DNA from: Psychrobacillus antarcticus
GTDB lineage: Bacteria; Bacillota; Bacilli; Bacillales_A; Planococcaceae
NCBI RefSeq assembly: GCF_029533155.1
Contig: NZ_JAIZDB010000002.1
Coordinates: forward strand, 62,001-126,000
Direction of reading: 5' to 3'
Length of the DNA stretch: 64,000 nucleotides
In this document: positions 45,744-54,285 of the stretch, in pieces
Layout of the letters: each line of letters opens with the position of its first letter
Numbering within the stretch: the first letter of the stretch is position 1
Position numbers and translations under genes: made by a program
The notes under the pieces: generated by a model
Told to the model about the DNA's origin: nothing
Database searches by the model: none
Seen by the model: only the letters and a program-made list of their open reading frames with translations

Positions 45744-46664
45744 ATGTACGAAGGAATATTACCATTATGGAAAGAAAAAGGAATGACCTCACATGATTGT
45801 GTATTTAAACTTAGAAAAATATTGAAAATGAAGCGTATTGGCCATACAGGAACACTGGATCCAAGTGTTGAAGGAGTTTTACCCATTTGTTTAGGCCAAG
45901 CTACAAAGGTATCGGAATATATTATGGAACAAGGCAAAACGTATATAGCAACTATTTCTATAGGTACATCAACTACTACTGAGGATGCTGATGGTGAAAT
46001 AGTAGAAAATGACGCTACTCCAAAGTCTTTTTCCCGTGCACAGATTTTAGAAGTATTAGCTGAATTGACAGGAGAAATTACTCAAATTCCGCCGATGTAT
46101 TCAGCAGTAAAAGTGAATGGAAAAAAACTGTATGAATATGCTCGTGAAGGAAAAGAAGTAGAACGCCCAAGTAGAAAAGTGATGATTCACCATATAAAAT
46201 TATTGGACGAAGCAGCTACTTTTTCAGGGCAGGAAGTTACATTCAACATTGAAATTGATTGTGGAAAAGGAACCTATATCCGTACACTAGCTGTTCAAAT
46301 TGGTGAACTTCTAGGATACCCGGCTCATATGTCATCGTTGGTTAGAACGGCATCGGGAAGCTTCACTAAAACCCAATGTCTAACTTTAGCCGAGGTGCAA
46401 GAAGCTGTAGATAAACATACTTTGTTAGATACATTACTTCCATTAAAAGAGGCATTGTCGGCCTGGCCAACACTTGATATCAATGAAGAAAACCAAAAAA
46501 GCATTACAAATGGGCAAGTAGTGGAAATCCACCCATTGTTGGCTAAAAACGAGAAAATAGTATATACAATATTGGAGACACCAGTTGCAGTTTATATTAA
46601 ACATCCAACAAAAACTGGTATGATGAAACCAGAAAAAATGTTTTCATCTGAAAAAGGAGATTAA
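45744..46664 (+). CDS. truB: tRNA pseudouridine-55 synthase TruB
   Basis: 306 residues from ATG 45744 (GGGGGTG upstream). GHTGTLDPSVEGVLPICLGQATK contains the catalytic D39; PPMYSAVKVNGKKLYEYAREG and GTYIRTLAVQIGELLG are further family blocks. Makes psi-55 in the T loop of tRNAs. An in-frame extension to 45702 enters the terminator and is rejected. Confidence 0.97.
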   Translation: MYEGILPLWKEKGMTSHDCVFKLRKILKMKRIGHTGTLDPSVEGVLPICLGQATKVSEYIMEQGKTYIATISIGTSTTTEDADGEIVENDATPKSFSRAQILEVLAELTGEITQIPPMYSAVKVNGKKLYEYAREGKEVERPSRKVMIHHIKLLDEAATFSGQEVTFNIEIDCGKGTYIRTLAVQIGELLGYPAHMSSLVRTASGSFTKTQCLTLAEVQEAVDKHTLLDTLLPLKEALSAWPTLDINEENQKSITNGQVVEIHPLLAKNEKIVYTILETPVAVYIKHPTKTGMMKPEKMFSSEKGD

Positions 46665-46665
46665 T

Positions 46666-47619
46666 ATGGACGTTTATCACTTATCCTATCCAAACCATTT
46701 ATACTCAAACGATAAAAATGAAGCATATTCTTTAGCAATCGGTTTCTTCGACGGAGTGCATAAAGGGCATCAAGCGGTTATAAAGCAAGCACTCGATAAA
46801 GGAAAAGAGATGAATATCAAAACAGCAGTAATGACATTTGATCCTCATCCTTCATTAGTACTTGGTGGCAGAAAAGAGAAAGTATTCTATATTACACCAC
46901 TTCAAGAAAAGACAGATATTTTGAAAAGCTTTGGTGTGGATGCTGTTTTTGTTGTTCGTTTTACTTCTGATTTTGCAAAGTTAACTCCTGAAAAGTTTAT
47001 CGAATTCTTCATAAACCAGACAAACGTAAAACATGTTACTGCCGGCTTTGACTTTTCATTTGGTGCTTTTGGAAAAGGTACGATGAAGGATATGGAGCTT
47101 CTTTCTGAAGGGAAATATTCTGTATCAGTCGTCGATAAAAAAGAGTTTGTTGGTGGTAAGATTAGCTCCACTCGTATAAGAGAAGAACTAACCGTTGGTA
47201 ACATGGAGCAAGTAAAAGAATTATTAGGTAGACCTTTTAAGTTAACAGGAGTTGTTATCCATGGAGATAAAAGAGGGAGAACTATAAACTTTCCAACGGC
47301 GAATGTCGAACCTACCGAAGGACAATTTACACCAGCAACAGGCGTGTACGCAGTGAAAATCAGCGTTCAAGAGTCTTGGTATGAGGGTGTATGTAATGTG
47401 GGGTACAAACCAACATTTAATAATCTGGATGAGAAAAAGTTGTCTATTGAAGTACATATTATTGATTTCGATCAATCCATCTATGGTGAGGAAGTAACGG
47501 TCCATTGGTATATGCGCATTCGATCAGAACAAAAGTTCAATGGAATTGATGAGTTAAAAGAACAAATTGGAAAAGACAAGCAAGTTGCAATCGAGTTCTT
47601 TAAAAAAGAAGCTGAATAA
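46666..47619 (+). CDS. ribF: Bifunctional riboflavin kinase/FAD synthetase RibF
   Basis: 317 residues. N-terminal nucleotidyltransferase (AIGFFDGVHKGHQAVI, ISSTRIREEL) and C-terminal flavokinase (GVVIHGDKRGRTINFPTANV, YEGVCNVGYKPTF). Converts riboflavin to FMN and FAD. One base after truB, so co-transcribed. (Named ribC in Bacillus subtilis.). Confidence 0.97.
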   Translation: MDVYHLSYPNHLYSNDKNEAYSLAIGFFDGVHKGHQAVIKQALDKGKEMNIKTAVMTFDPHPSLVLGGRKEKVFYITPLQEKTDILKSFGVDAVFVVRFTSDFAKLTPEKFIEFFINQTNVKHVTAGFDFSFGAFGKGTMKDMELLSEGKYSVSVVDKKEFVGGKISSTRIREELTVGNMEQVKELLGRPFKLTGVVIHGDKRGRTINFPTANVEPTEGQFTPATGVYAVKISVQESWYEGVCNVGYKPTFNNLDEKKLSIEVHIIDFDQSIYGEEVTVHWYMRIRSEQKFNGIDELKEQIGKDKQVAIEFFKKEAE

Positions 47620-47628
47620 TAAAAGATT

Positions 47629-47659
47629 GGCTACCGGAAATTAATTTCGGTAGCTTTTT
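47629..47659 (+). terminator. Terminator after ribF
   Basis: GCTACCG and CGGTAGC (47630-47636, 47648-47654), with AAAT/ATTT extending the stem across a bulge, followed by TTTTT. Ends the rimP-ribF operon. Confidence 0.85.
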
Positions 47660-47720
47660 AAAAGAAATAAAAAAAGTGCCCCATGTACACTGTGTTCTGG
47701 GTCTTAAGAGAATGATTCAT

Positions 47721-47926
47721 ACTACTGATTTCCGTTTCAGGTGGGCGCTTTCCGCGGGCGAGGCCGAGCCTCCTCAGGCCAACAGGATGTTGGTCACGAA
47801 GGCGTTGCCACACGAGGTGGCGTGTCTTAGCCTTTGTTCCTTTAAAACGCTCCCTGTGGGGTCTCTACTTACTCGCTTATCCCGCTGGAGGCGCCACCTT
47901 GCACTCCAATCAATACAAAGTGTAGT
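47721..47926 (+). repeat. Family A repeat, copy A2 (ribF-rpsO, plus orientation)
   Basis: Begins ACTACTGATTTCCGTTTCAG, continues GCGCTTTCCGCGGGC, GAGCCTCCTC, and after a cassette GTGGGGTCTC, then CCCGCTGGAGGCGCCACC, and ends CTCCAATCAAT with GTAGT. ACTAC at one end and GTAGT at the other are inverted. Cassette instance 2 sits between CTCCTC and GTGGGG, the same site as in A1. Confidence 0.82.
47777..47834 (-). repeat. Dual-hairpin cassette, instance 2 (in A2)
   Basis: Minus-strand copy. Read on its own strand: closing stem AAGGC/GCCTT, hairpin 1 GCCAC-CTCGT-GTGGC (47807-47821), hairpin 2 CCAAC-ATCCT-GTTGG (47779-47793), ending GGCC. Opposite to its host, as in A1. Confidence 0.82.
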
Positions 47927-48060
47927 TCTATACTCTGAGATAGGGCAAAGCATATCCCTAAGATAATAAAAGTAGTCAGAATTATTATAGGGATAAAACC
48001 GCCCGCTTGATTAGGTATACAATTTTATAATGAACAAAGTAAGTGGATTTTTTTTTATCT
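47927..48060. other. Spacer between inverted family A copies
   Basis: AT-rich, no reading frame I believe in. GGGATAAAACCGCC near 47989 has an imperfect inverted partner GGTGGTTTTATATCC near 48110 inside the outer part of A3, so A2, spacer and A3 together make a roughly 590-bp imperfect palindrome. Confidence 0.5.
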
Positions 48061-48390
48061 GAGTCCATTTCATTCTTACTTATTTAAAGATAGAACACGT
48101 ATTTGTAGGTGGTTTTATATCCAATTTTTTTATATAAAGTGGACCTAGTTAATTGGAGCGCAGAGCGGCGAATCCAGTGGGAACAGCGGCAGCTGAAGAC
48201 CCTGGACTGAGCATAGCGAAAATCTTTTTTGCGACGAGCTTTGCGCAGGAGCAAGGGAAGCGGCTGAAACCGTGCCCACGGAAAGCGTCCGCTCGGAGCG
48301 GAAATTAACGGCATATCAAGGTTTCTGTTCTTAGAGGATTGGGCGTCTTTTTTGTCCGGTTTTTCTGAGAAGAATGAATGTTCACCATTA
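48061..48390 (-). repeat. Family A repeat, copy A3 (ribF-rpsO, minus orientation)
   Basis: The left ~90 bases (from GAGTCCATTTCATTC) match the left end of A1. The core 48148-48309 has TTAATTGGAGCGC, GGCGAATCCAGTGGGAA and CCGTGCCCACGGAAAGCG, and in place of the dual-hairpin cassette the 25-base module 48231-48255 shared with B1. The right flank (ACGGCATATC...GTTTCT.TTCTTAGAGGA) recurs next to A5 at 59369. The far right boundary is uncertain. Confidence 0.75.
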
Positions 48391-48527
48391 CTAATTAGTT
48401 GCTTCACCAATCTTTTTATGATAATCTTTATAAGTACAATACTGTACTTAACCTTTCCTTGGCTTTTTCGATTCTCCAACGATTGCTCAGGACTAGGGGA
48501 TAACATGAATTTTAGGAGGAAAACAAC
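48391..48527 (+). other. rpsO upstream region
   Basis: AT-rich, about 140 bases, containing pyrimidine-rich stretches and the rpsO ribosome-binding site TAGGAGG (48513-48519). A promoter for rpsO must lie here or within the A3 element, but no clear -35/-10 pair with good spacing stands out to me. Confidence 0.4.
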
Positions 48528-48797
48528 ATGGCAATTTTACAAGAACGCAAAAATGAACTAATCGCTGAGTACAGAACTCACGAAAGTGATACTGGATCTG
48601 CGGATATTCAAATCGCAATTCTTACAGAAGAGATTAACTCTTTAAACGAACATTTACGTACGCATAAGAAAGATCATCACTCACGTCGTGGTCTATTCAA
48701 AATGGTTGGACGTCGCCGTAACTTGTTAAAATACTTACGTGAAAACGAAGTATCTCGTTACCGTGATCTAATCGCAAAACTTGGTTTACGTCGATAA
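48528..48797 (+). CDS. rpsO: Small ribosomal subunit protein uS15
   Basis: 89 residues, exact family length. [51 protein letters not shown]-type sequence is unmistakable (here DTGSADIQ). Binds 16S rRNA early in 30S assembly. Paired with pnp as in most bacteria; a terminator separates the two. Confidence 0.98.
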   Translation: MAILQERKNELIAEYRTHESDTGSADIQIAILTEEINSLNEHLRTHKKDHHSRRGLFKMVGRRRNLLKYLRENEVSRYRDLIAKLGLRR

Positions 48798-48810
48798 GAT
48801 TCGATTTAGG

Positions 48811-48840
48811 AAAGCGGGAATTATCCCGCTTTTTCTTTTG
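48811..48840 (+). terminator. Terminator after rpsO
   Basis: AAAGCGGGA, loop ATTA, TCCCGCTTT: perfect 9-bp stem followed by TTCTTTT. Confidence 0.92.
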
Positions 48841-48952
48841 CATAAAAAACTTCGCATAGTTTAGAGATTTTTGATACACTACTAATGATACATATACCCA
48901 TTATATACCCTTTTTTAAAGGAGTTTTTCAAGTCGAGAGGAGTCCAGATTAC

Positions 48953-51073
48953 ATGAGTGAAAAGAAAGTATTTACGTACGAATGGGCAGGACGCCCGTTG
49001 CAAGTAGAGGTAGGCCAACTTGCAAAACAAGCGAACGGAGCAGTATTAGTAAGATATGGTGATACAACTGTATTATCTGTAGCAACTGCATCTAAAAATC
49101 CTAAGAATTTAGATTTCTTCCCATTAACAGTTAACTATGAGGAAAAACTATATGCTGTAGGTAAAATTCCAGGTGGATTTATTAAACGTGAAGGACGTCC
49201 TTCGGAACGTGCAATCTTAACTAGTCGTTTGATTGACCGTCCAATTCGTCCTTTATTCCCTGATGGATTCCGTAACGAGATACAAGTTATTTCAATCGTT
49301 ATGTCCGTTGATCAAAACTGTTCATCTGAAATGGCTGCAATGTTAGGTTCATCCTTAGCGCTAAGCATTTCAGATATACCATTTGACGGTCCAATAGCAG
49401 GTGTTCAAGTAGGTTTAATTGGTGAAGAACTAATTATTAATCCTACTGTAGAGCAAATGGGTAAAAGTACTCTAGACCTAGTAGTAGCTGGAACAAAAGA
49501 TGCTATTAACATGGTTGAAGCCGGAGCTAAAGAAGTTTCGGAGGAAACGGTACTTGAGGCTATCATGTTTGGACATAAAGAAATTATCAATTTAATCGAA
49601 TTCCAAGAAAAAGTAGTAGCTGAAGTTGGAAAAGCGAAAAAAGATATTCCTCTTTTTGAGTTAGATAAAGTACTTTTCGAAGAAGTACAAGGTATTTGTG
49701 AAGCAAATCTTGTACAAGCCATTCAAGTACAAGAAAAACATGCTCGAGAAGATGCTATTACAGAAGTGAAAACAGAAGTTTTAGCACAATATACGGAAAA
49801 AGAAGCTACAGATGTAACATTGAAACAAGTTCGTGAAATTTTAGATGCAATGGTAAAAGACGAAGTTCGTCGTTTAATAACAGAAGACAAAATCCGTCCT
49901 GATGGTCGTGGAGTAGCGGAAATCCGTCCTCTTTCATCAGAAGTCGGAGTTCTACCTAGAACACATGGTTCTGGATTGTTTACACGTGGTCAAACACAAG
50001 CTCTAAGCGTATGTACTTTAGGACCTCTTGGTGATGTGCAAATTATCGATGGTATTGGTCTAGAAGAAACAAAACGCTTCATGCATCACTATAATTTCCC
50101 ACAATTTAGTGTAGGAGAAACTGGTCCTATCCGTGCTCCGGGTCGTCGTGAGATTGGTCATGGTGCTCTAGGAGAGCGAGCTCTAGAAGCAGTTCTTCCG
50201 GATGAAGCTGATTTCCCTTATACACTTCGTCTAGTAGCGGAAGTGTTAGAATCGAATGGTTCTACATCACAAGCTAGTATTTGTGCTTCTACTCTAGCAA
50301 TGATGGATGCAGGTGTACCTTTAAAAGCACCAGTTGCAGGTATTGCAATGGGACTTGTAAAAAAAGGCGAAAACTACACTGTTTTAACGGATATTCAAGG
50401 GATGGAAGATCATCTTGGAGATATGGACTTTAAAGTAGCTGGTACTTCTAAAGGAATTACAGCACTTCAAATGGATATTAAAATTGATGGACTATCAAGA
50501 ACAATTTTGGAAGAAGCACTTGAACAAGCTAAAATTGGTCGTATGCAAATTTTAGAAAGTATGCTTGCAACAATTTCTGAACCACGTGAGAAATTGTCAA
50601 AATATGCACCTAAGATTGTAGTTATTAAGATTAATCCGGATAAAATCCGTGATGTAATTGGACCAGGTGGTAAACAAATTAATAAAATTATTGATGAAAC
50701 TGGCGTGAAAATTGATACAGAGCAAGATGGAACAATTTATATCGCTTCAGCTGATGAAGAGATGATTGCTCGTGCAAAAGAAATTATCGAAAACATCGTT
50801 CGCGTTGCTAAAGTAGGCGAATATCACTTAGGAAAAGTAAAACGAATTGAAAAATTCGGTGCTTTCGTAGAAATTTTCACTGGTAAAGATGGCTTATTGC
50901 ATATTTCGGAAATTCAAGAAGAACGTACGAAAAATGTCGAAGATGTCCTTAAATTAGGCGATGAGTTTTTAGTGAAAGTAATCGAGATTGACAATCAAGG
51001 TCGCGTCAACTTATCTCGTAAAGTTGTTATTCAAGAAGAAAAAGAACGCGCTGAACAACAAGAAAGTAAATAA
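48953..51073 (+). CDS. pnp: Polyribonucleotide nucleotidyltransferase (PNPase)
   Basis: 706 residues. Two RNase PH domains ([29 protein letters not shown] and [39 protein letters not shown]), then KH ([25 protein letters not shown]) and S1 ([21 protein letters not shown]). The main 3'-5' phosphorolytic exonuclease of Gram-positives and partner of RNase J/Y. ATG 48953, with GAGAGGAG upstream. Confidence 0.98.
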   Translation: MSEKKVFTYEWAGRPLQVEVGQLAKQANGAVLVRYGDTTVLSVATASKNPKNLDFFPLTVNYEEKLYAVGKIPGGFIKREGRPSERAILTSRLIDRPIRPLFPDGFRNEIQVISIVMSVDQNCSSEMAAMLGSSLALSISDIPFDGPIAGVQVGLIGEELIINPTVEQMGKSTLDLVVAGTKDAINMVEAGAKEVSEETVLEAIMFGHKEIINLIEFQEKVVAEVGKAKKDIPLFELDKVLFEEVQGICEANLVQAIQVQEKHAREDAITEVKTEVLAQYTEKEATDVTLKQVREILDAMVKDEVRRLITEDKIRPDGRGVAEIRPLSSEVGVLPRTHGSGLFTRGQTQALSVCTLGPLGDVQIIDGIGLEETKRFMHHYNFPQFSVGETGPIRAPGRREIGHGALGERALEAVLPDEADFPYTLRLVAEVLESNGSTSQASICASTLAMMDAGVPLKAPVAGIAMGLVKKGENYTVLTDIQGMEDHLGDMDFKVAGTSKGITALQMDIKIDGLSRTILEEALEQAKIGRMQILESMLATISEPREKLSKYAPKIVVIKINPDKIRDVIGPGGKQINKIIDETGVKIDTEQDGTIYIASADEEMIARAKEIIENIVRVAKVGEYHLGKVKRIEKFGAFVEIFTGKDGLLHISEIQEERTKNVEDVLKLGDEFLVKVIEIDNQGRVNLSRKVVIQEEKERAEQQESK

Positions 51074-51095
51074 TCAATTACATCAGCACATTATA

Positions 51096-51133
51096 AAAGG
51101 TTGACCGTAGGAATAGCTACGGCAACCTTTTTA
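51096..51133 (+). terminator. Terminator after pnp
   Basis: AAAGGTTG and CCGTAG pair with CTACGG and CAACCTTT around a short loop (one mismatch), followed by TTTTT. Confidence 0.88.
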
Positions 51134-51165
51134 AATAGCTGAATAGAATAAACAGAGGTGTTAAT

Positions 51166-52395
51166 TTGATAAACAAAATTAAATGTAAAAATGGGCTTCG
51201 AATTGTGTCTGAACAAATACCATACGTACGTTCTGTGGCTGTAGGAATTTGGGTGCAAGCTGGGTCTAGATATGAGCTGCCAGAAGAAAATGGTTTAACT
51301 CATTTCATTGAACATATGTTATTTAAAGGAACTGAAACTAGAACTGCGAAACAAATTGCAGAAGAATTCGATCGTATTGGTGGAAATATCAATGCCTTCA
51401 CATCTAAAGAAAATACATGCTATTATGCAAAAGTATTAGATCATCATGCAGAACATGCAGTAGAAATATTGGCAGATATGTTTTTCCATTCTCAATTTGA
51501 TGCAAATGAAATAGAGAAAGAAAGACAGGTTGTTCTTGAAGAGATTAATATGGTAGAGGACACACCAGACGATATCGTTCATGAATACTTATGGCAAGCG
51601 ATGTACGAAAATGATCCTTTAGGTGCGCCTATTCTTGGAACAGAGGAAACGTTGAATAGTTTTACAAAAGAAAAAATTCTTGCTTATATGAAAAAACACT
51701 ATACGCCAGAAAATATAGTCATTTCTGTTGCAGGTAATATTCCCGAAGGATTATTACAGCATATTGAAACCTTATTTAGTGAATTAGACAGTACTAATAA
51801 TGAGAAATTACTTGTATCAACTCCGAATTTGAAAGCTGTGCATGTTGAGAACTTTAGAGAGACAGAGCAAGCACATCTATGTTTAGCTTATCCAAGTATA
51901 AGTGTCAAAGCGGATAATATTTATAGCTTAGTAGTGATGAACAATATTTTAGGTGGCAGTATGTCTTCGAGACTTTTCCAAGAAATTAGAGAAGAAAAAG
52001 GCCTTGCTTATTCTATCTATTCTTATCATTCTTCCTATGAAGATACAGGGGCACTTGCTATTTATGGAGGGACTTCTAGTAACCAACTAGAGGAATTATC
52101 TGAGTCAATTCAGCAAACGATACAATCAGTAGTTGAAAAAGGGTTTACAGAAACAGAAGTTTCCAATGCAAAAGAGCAACTAAAAGGTAATTTACTCCTT
52201 GGATTAGAGAGCACAAATGCTCGCATGAGCCGTAACGGTAAAAATGAATTACTATACGGAATACATCGTTCATTAGATGAAGTAAGTGAATCAATAGATG
52301 AAGTCACATTACAATCAGTAATGGATCTTGCTACTGAGACGTTTTCTCACAAACCAGCCATATCCATCATCAAACCAAAAGTCGATCAAAACTGA
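51166..52395 (+). CDS. mlpA: M16-family zinc peptidase MlpA (YmxG)
   Basis: 409 residues from TTG 51166 (AGAGGTG at 51154). The inverted zinc motif HFIEH is at 46-50 (ENGLTHFIEHMLFKGT), with the distal Glu in the helix EKERQVVLEEINMVEDTPDD. C-terminal half carries the R/Y pair region (SMSSRLFQEIREEKGLAYSIYSYHS). Matches MlpA/YmxG in the pnp-mlpA-ymxH-dpaA order of Bacillus subtilis. Substrate unknown. Its last codons form half of the terminator below. Confidence 0.94.
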   Translation: MINKIKCKNGLRIVSEQIPYVRSVAVGIWVQAGSRYELPEENGLTHFIEHMLFKGTETRTAKQIAEEFDRIGGNINAFTSKENTCYYAKVLDHHAEHAVEILADMFFHSQFDANEIEKERQVVLEEINMVEDTPDDIVHEYLWQAMYENDPLGAPILGTEETLNSFTKEKILAYMKKHYTPENIVISVAGNIPEGLLQHIETLFSELDSTNNEKLLVSTPNLKAVHVENFRETEQAHLCLAYPSISVKADNIYSLVVMNNILGGSMSSRLFQEIREEKGLAYSIYSYHSSYEDTGALAIYGGTSSNQLEELSESIQQTIQSVVEKGFTETEVSNAKEQLKGNLLLGLESTNARMSRNGKNELLYGIHRSLDEVSESIDEVTLQSVMDLATETFSHKPAISIIKPKVDQN

Positions 52396-52407
52396 TCGGC
52401 CTTTTTT
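52381..52407 (+). terminator. Terminator overlapping the mlpA stop codon
   Basis: GTCGATCA, loop AAAC, TGATCGGC (one G-U), then CTTTTTT. The left arm encodes the last residues of MlpA and the stop codon lies at the start of the right arm. Confidence 0.85.
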
Positions 52408-52478
52408 AATAGAAAGTATAAAATTTTGTACCTTGAAATCAATCCAGGAATTTTGAATAATAAGATTTATACAATGAT

Positions 52479-52677
52479 ACTACTGATTTTCGTTTCAGGC
52501 GGGGGAACAAAGGCTAAGTGCGCCACATCGTGTGGCAACGCCTTTGTGACCAACATCCTGTTGGCCTCCGCGGGCCCCGGCCTCAATCTCCTCGTCACTA
52601 CGTTCCTGCGGGGCTTTCAGCTCGTGCTGTTCCCGCCGGAGTCGCCGCCTTCCACTTCAATCAATAGAGAGTGTAGT
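52479..52677 (+). repeat. Family A repeat, copy A4 (mlpA-ymxH)
   Basis: ACTACTGATTTTCGTTTCAG at the left, then a cassette, then CCGCGGGCC, CAATCTCCTCG, TGCGGGGCTTTCAGCTCGTG, TCCCGCCGGAGTCGCCGCC, and TCAATCAAT...GTGTAGT at the right (ACTAC/GTAGT inverted ends). Here the cassette sits near the left end, after CAGGCGGG, and runs in the same sense as its host. Confidence 0.83.
52510..52566 (+). repeat. Dual-hairpin cassette, instance 3 (in A4)
   Basis: Closing stem AAGGC/GCCTT (52510-52514 with 52540-52544), hairpin 1 GCCAC-ATCGT-GTGGC (52522-52536), hairpin 2 CCAAC-ATCCT-GTTGG (52550-52564), ending GGCC. Confidence 0.85.
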
Positions 52678-53202
52678 ATGTAACTATAAGATTTAGCAAT
52701 TTTTTTTGCTTAGATGAAAATAGTATTCAAAGCAAATAAAGTGATAAAACGTCTGTTGAATTAGAACTATTCTTTAATTAAGGTTAAAGAAGGTAGATAT
52801 CCTTTTTTACTAGCCGAGATAAAGGGAAATAGTAAGTGTTCATCAAATAAAGAAGCGAAATAGCGAACGAAATTGCATCTTCGAGAGCTTCCTCTATGAA
52901 TAGGAAAGTACCTTTTCTCTAGTTATCCAAAAACGTATTAACCTGTTTCTAGAAGTTGTAGAAGGGCGAAGGAAAGACAAACGCCATAAGATTACCGTGA
53001 AAAGAGAGGTTGGTCGTGACGATAGTCACGACCAACCTCTCAAAAAATCAATCGTTAATAAAATAGCAAAACGACTGTCCAAAGCCATTTCGAAAACGCT
53101 AGAAACAGGTTTTGAACTTAAAGGGTCGAGTGTCATTTTACCAAGGTTTTCTTTTATTCACTTTGTACGGCGAAATGGCATATATATAAATAGAAATCAA
53201 TA
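52678..53202. other. Structured, apparently non-coding gap before ymxH
   Basis: About 525 bases with no credible gene. A perfect 17-bp hairpin lies at 53004-53041: GAGAGGTTGGTCGTGAC, loop GATA, GTCACGACCAACCTCTC. It is enclosed by a longer-range 13-bp inverted repeat, AACCTGTTTCTAG (52940-52952) with CTAGAAACAGGTT (53099-53111). On the minus strand the inner hairpin is followed by TTTT, so it could end minus-strand transcripts; on the plus strand A follows. A small RNA or a relic of an element are both possible. Confidence 0.55.
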
Positions 53203-53215
53203 AGGGGGAGAATGA

Positions 53216-53488
53216 TTGTTACTTTCGGAACTTGCAGAAAAAGAACTTATCCAAGTTAAGGATGGCGCAAGATACGGTAAACTAGCAGACACGGAATTAC
53301 TCTTCAATCCTGAGAATGGCAAAATTGAAGGGTTCGAAGTTTTTCAAAAAACGGGATCTTTTTTTCAAGGAAATAAATCTGCTAAGAAAAAGGAGTTTAT
53401 TTCCTGGGAAGAAATTATTCTCATTGGAAAAGACAGAATCCTGTTTAATGAAGCAAACACTGAAACTGGAAATAGTGAATATTTGTGA
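53216..53488 (+). CDS. ymxH: YlmC/YmxH-family PRC-barrel-like protein
   Basis: 90 residues from TTG 53216 (AAGGGGGAG at 53202-53210). LSELAEKELIQVKDGARYGKLADTELLFNPENGKIEGFEV is the YlmC/YmxH sporulation-associated fold related to PRC barrels. Sits between mlpA and dpaA as ymxH does in Bacillus subtilis. Function unknown; stop overlaps the dpaA start. Confidence 0.88.
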   Translation: MLLSELAEKELIQVKDGARYGKLADTELLFNPENGKIEGFEVFQKTGSFFQGNKSAKKKEFISWEEIILIGKDRILFNEANTETGNSEYL

Positions 53489-54285
53489 AAAACAAATGCG
53501 CAATAATAGGTACAGATGCCCGTTTGCCGTTTTTACAGGAAACATTAGATAACCAACTAGAAGTGAAAATCTTTCCAACGATGATTTGGACGGAAGAACT
53601 TAAAGCAGCCATAATCGATTTTCAGCCTTCCATTATTTTTTTACCTATCATTCCATTACAAATAGAAAGTTCTTTCGTTTTACCTGAGTCATGTCTTCTC
53701 CTTTTCGTTGGAAAAAAGAATACAGAAATGGAACAAGAAATACAAACTAGCAAGGTGCAAGCTTTTTATTATTTAGAGGATGAGCAGTGGATTTGGGAAA
53801 ATGCAAATCTTACAGCAGAGGGATTCATAAATAACTTTTATAGAAGCGAAAACGAATCAATTTATAACAAAAAATTCATCATAACGGGGTACGGAAGAGT
53901 AGGGAAAAGATTGGCTTTTGCTTTACATCATTTGGGAGCAGAGGTAATCGTCTCTGTTCGTTCTGATCATCAATTATTTGAAGCAAAAAGCTATGGGTAT
54001 CAGATAGAACAATTAGAGCAAGTAGTTAAAAACCAAGGTGAAAGCACGGCCTACCTGATTAATACCATTCCATATAAATGGCTTAGTCCGTCCGATACGA
54101 ATAGATTTAATAAAGTGTATGATCTAGCTTCAAATCCTGGATGTCTACTCGAGTCAGCCAATTCGAAACCTACAAATTATATACATTCCACTAGCTTACC
54201 AGGCTTGTATTTTCCGAAAGATGCGGGATATTTGATAGCAAAGACTGTACAAACTCAATTGGCTTTACTGGAGGGGGAAAAATAG
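53485..54285 (+). CDS. dpaA: Dipicolinate synthase subunit A (SpoVFA)
   Basis: 266 residues from GTG 53485, overlapping ymxH by 4 bases. The N-terminal domain is divergent and short; the C-terminal NAD(P)-binding Rossmann part is clear (KKFIITGYGRVGKRLAFALHHLGAEVIVSVRS) with INTIPYKWLS and LASNPGC. With DpaB it converts dihydrodipicolinate (or its precursor) to dipicolinic acid in the mother cell. About 30 residues shorter than the Bacillus subtilis subunit, mostly in the N-terminal domain. Adjacent dpaB makes the call firm. Confidence 0.9.
   Translation: MKNKCAIIGTDARLPFLQETLDNQLEVKIFPTMIWTEELKAAIIDFQPSIIFLPIIPLQIESSFVLPESCLLLFVGKKNTEMEQEIQTSKVQAFYYLEDEQWIWENANLTAEGFINNFYRSENESIYNKKFIITGYGRVGKRLAFALHHLGAEVIVSVRSDHQLFEAKSYGYQIEQLEQVVKNQGESTAYLINTIPYKWLSPSDTNRFNKVYDLASNPGCLLESANSKPTNYIHSTSLPGLYFPKDAGYLIAKTVQTQLALLEGEK

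Noticed and set aside
47676-47966. Open frame of 96 residues over repeat A2
   Set aside because: It follows the repeat sequence, is Leu/Arg/Cys-rich without a family, and similar frames appear in other repeat copies only by shared sequence.
48084-48506. Minus-strand open frame of 140 residues over repeat A3
   Set aside because: Runs through repeat and AT-rich flank, no ribosome-binding site, opposite to all genes in the window.
48841-48952. Separate promoter for pnp (TTGATA near 48876)
   Set aside because: No -10 hexamer at proper spacing; several weak options, none convincing.
52426-52683. Open frame of 85 residues over repeat A4
   Set aside because: Frame is produced by the repeat and cassette; 'CATSCGNAFVTNILLAS' is just the cassette translated.
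52740-52900. Possible decayed minus-strand gene (reads FASLFDEHLLFPFISASKKG)
   Set aside because: About 50 codons only, no start codon, stops close on both sides, no family recognised.
52997-53203. Open frame of 68 residues over the 17-bp palindrome
   Set aside because: Half of it is the palindrome and there is no ribosome-binding site; I treat the region as non-coding.
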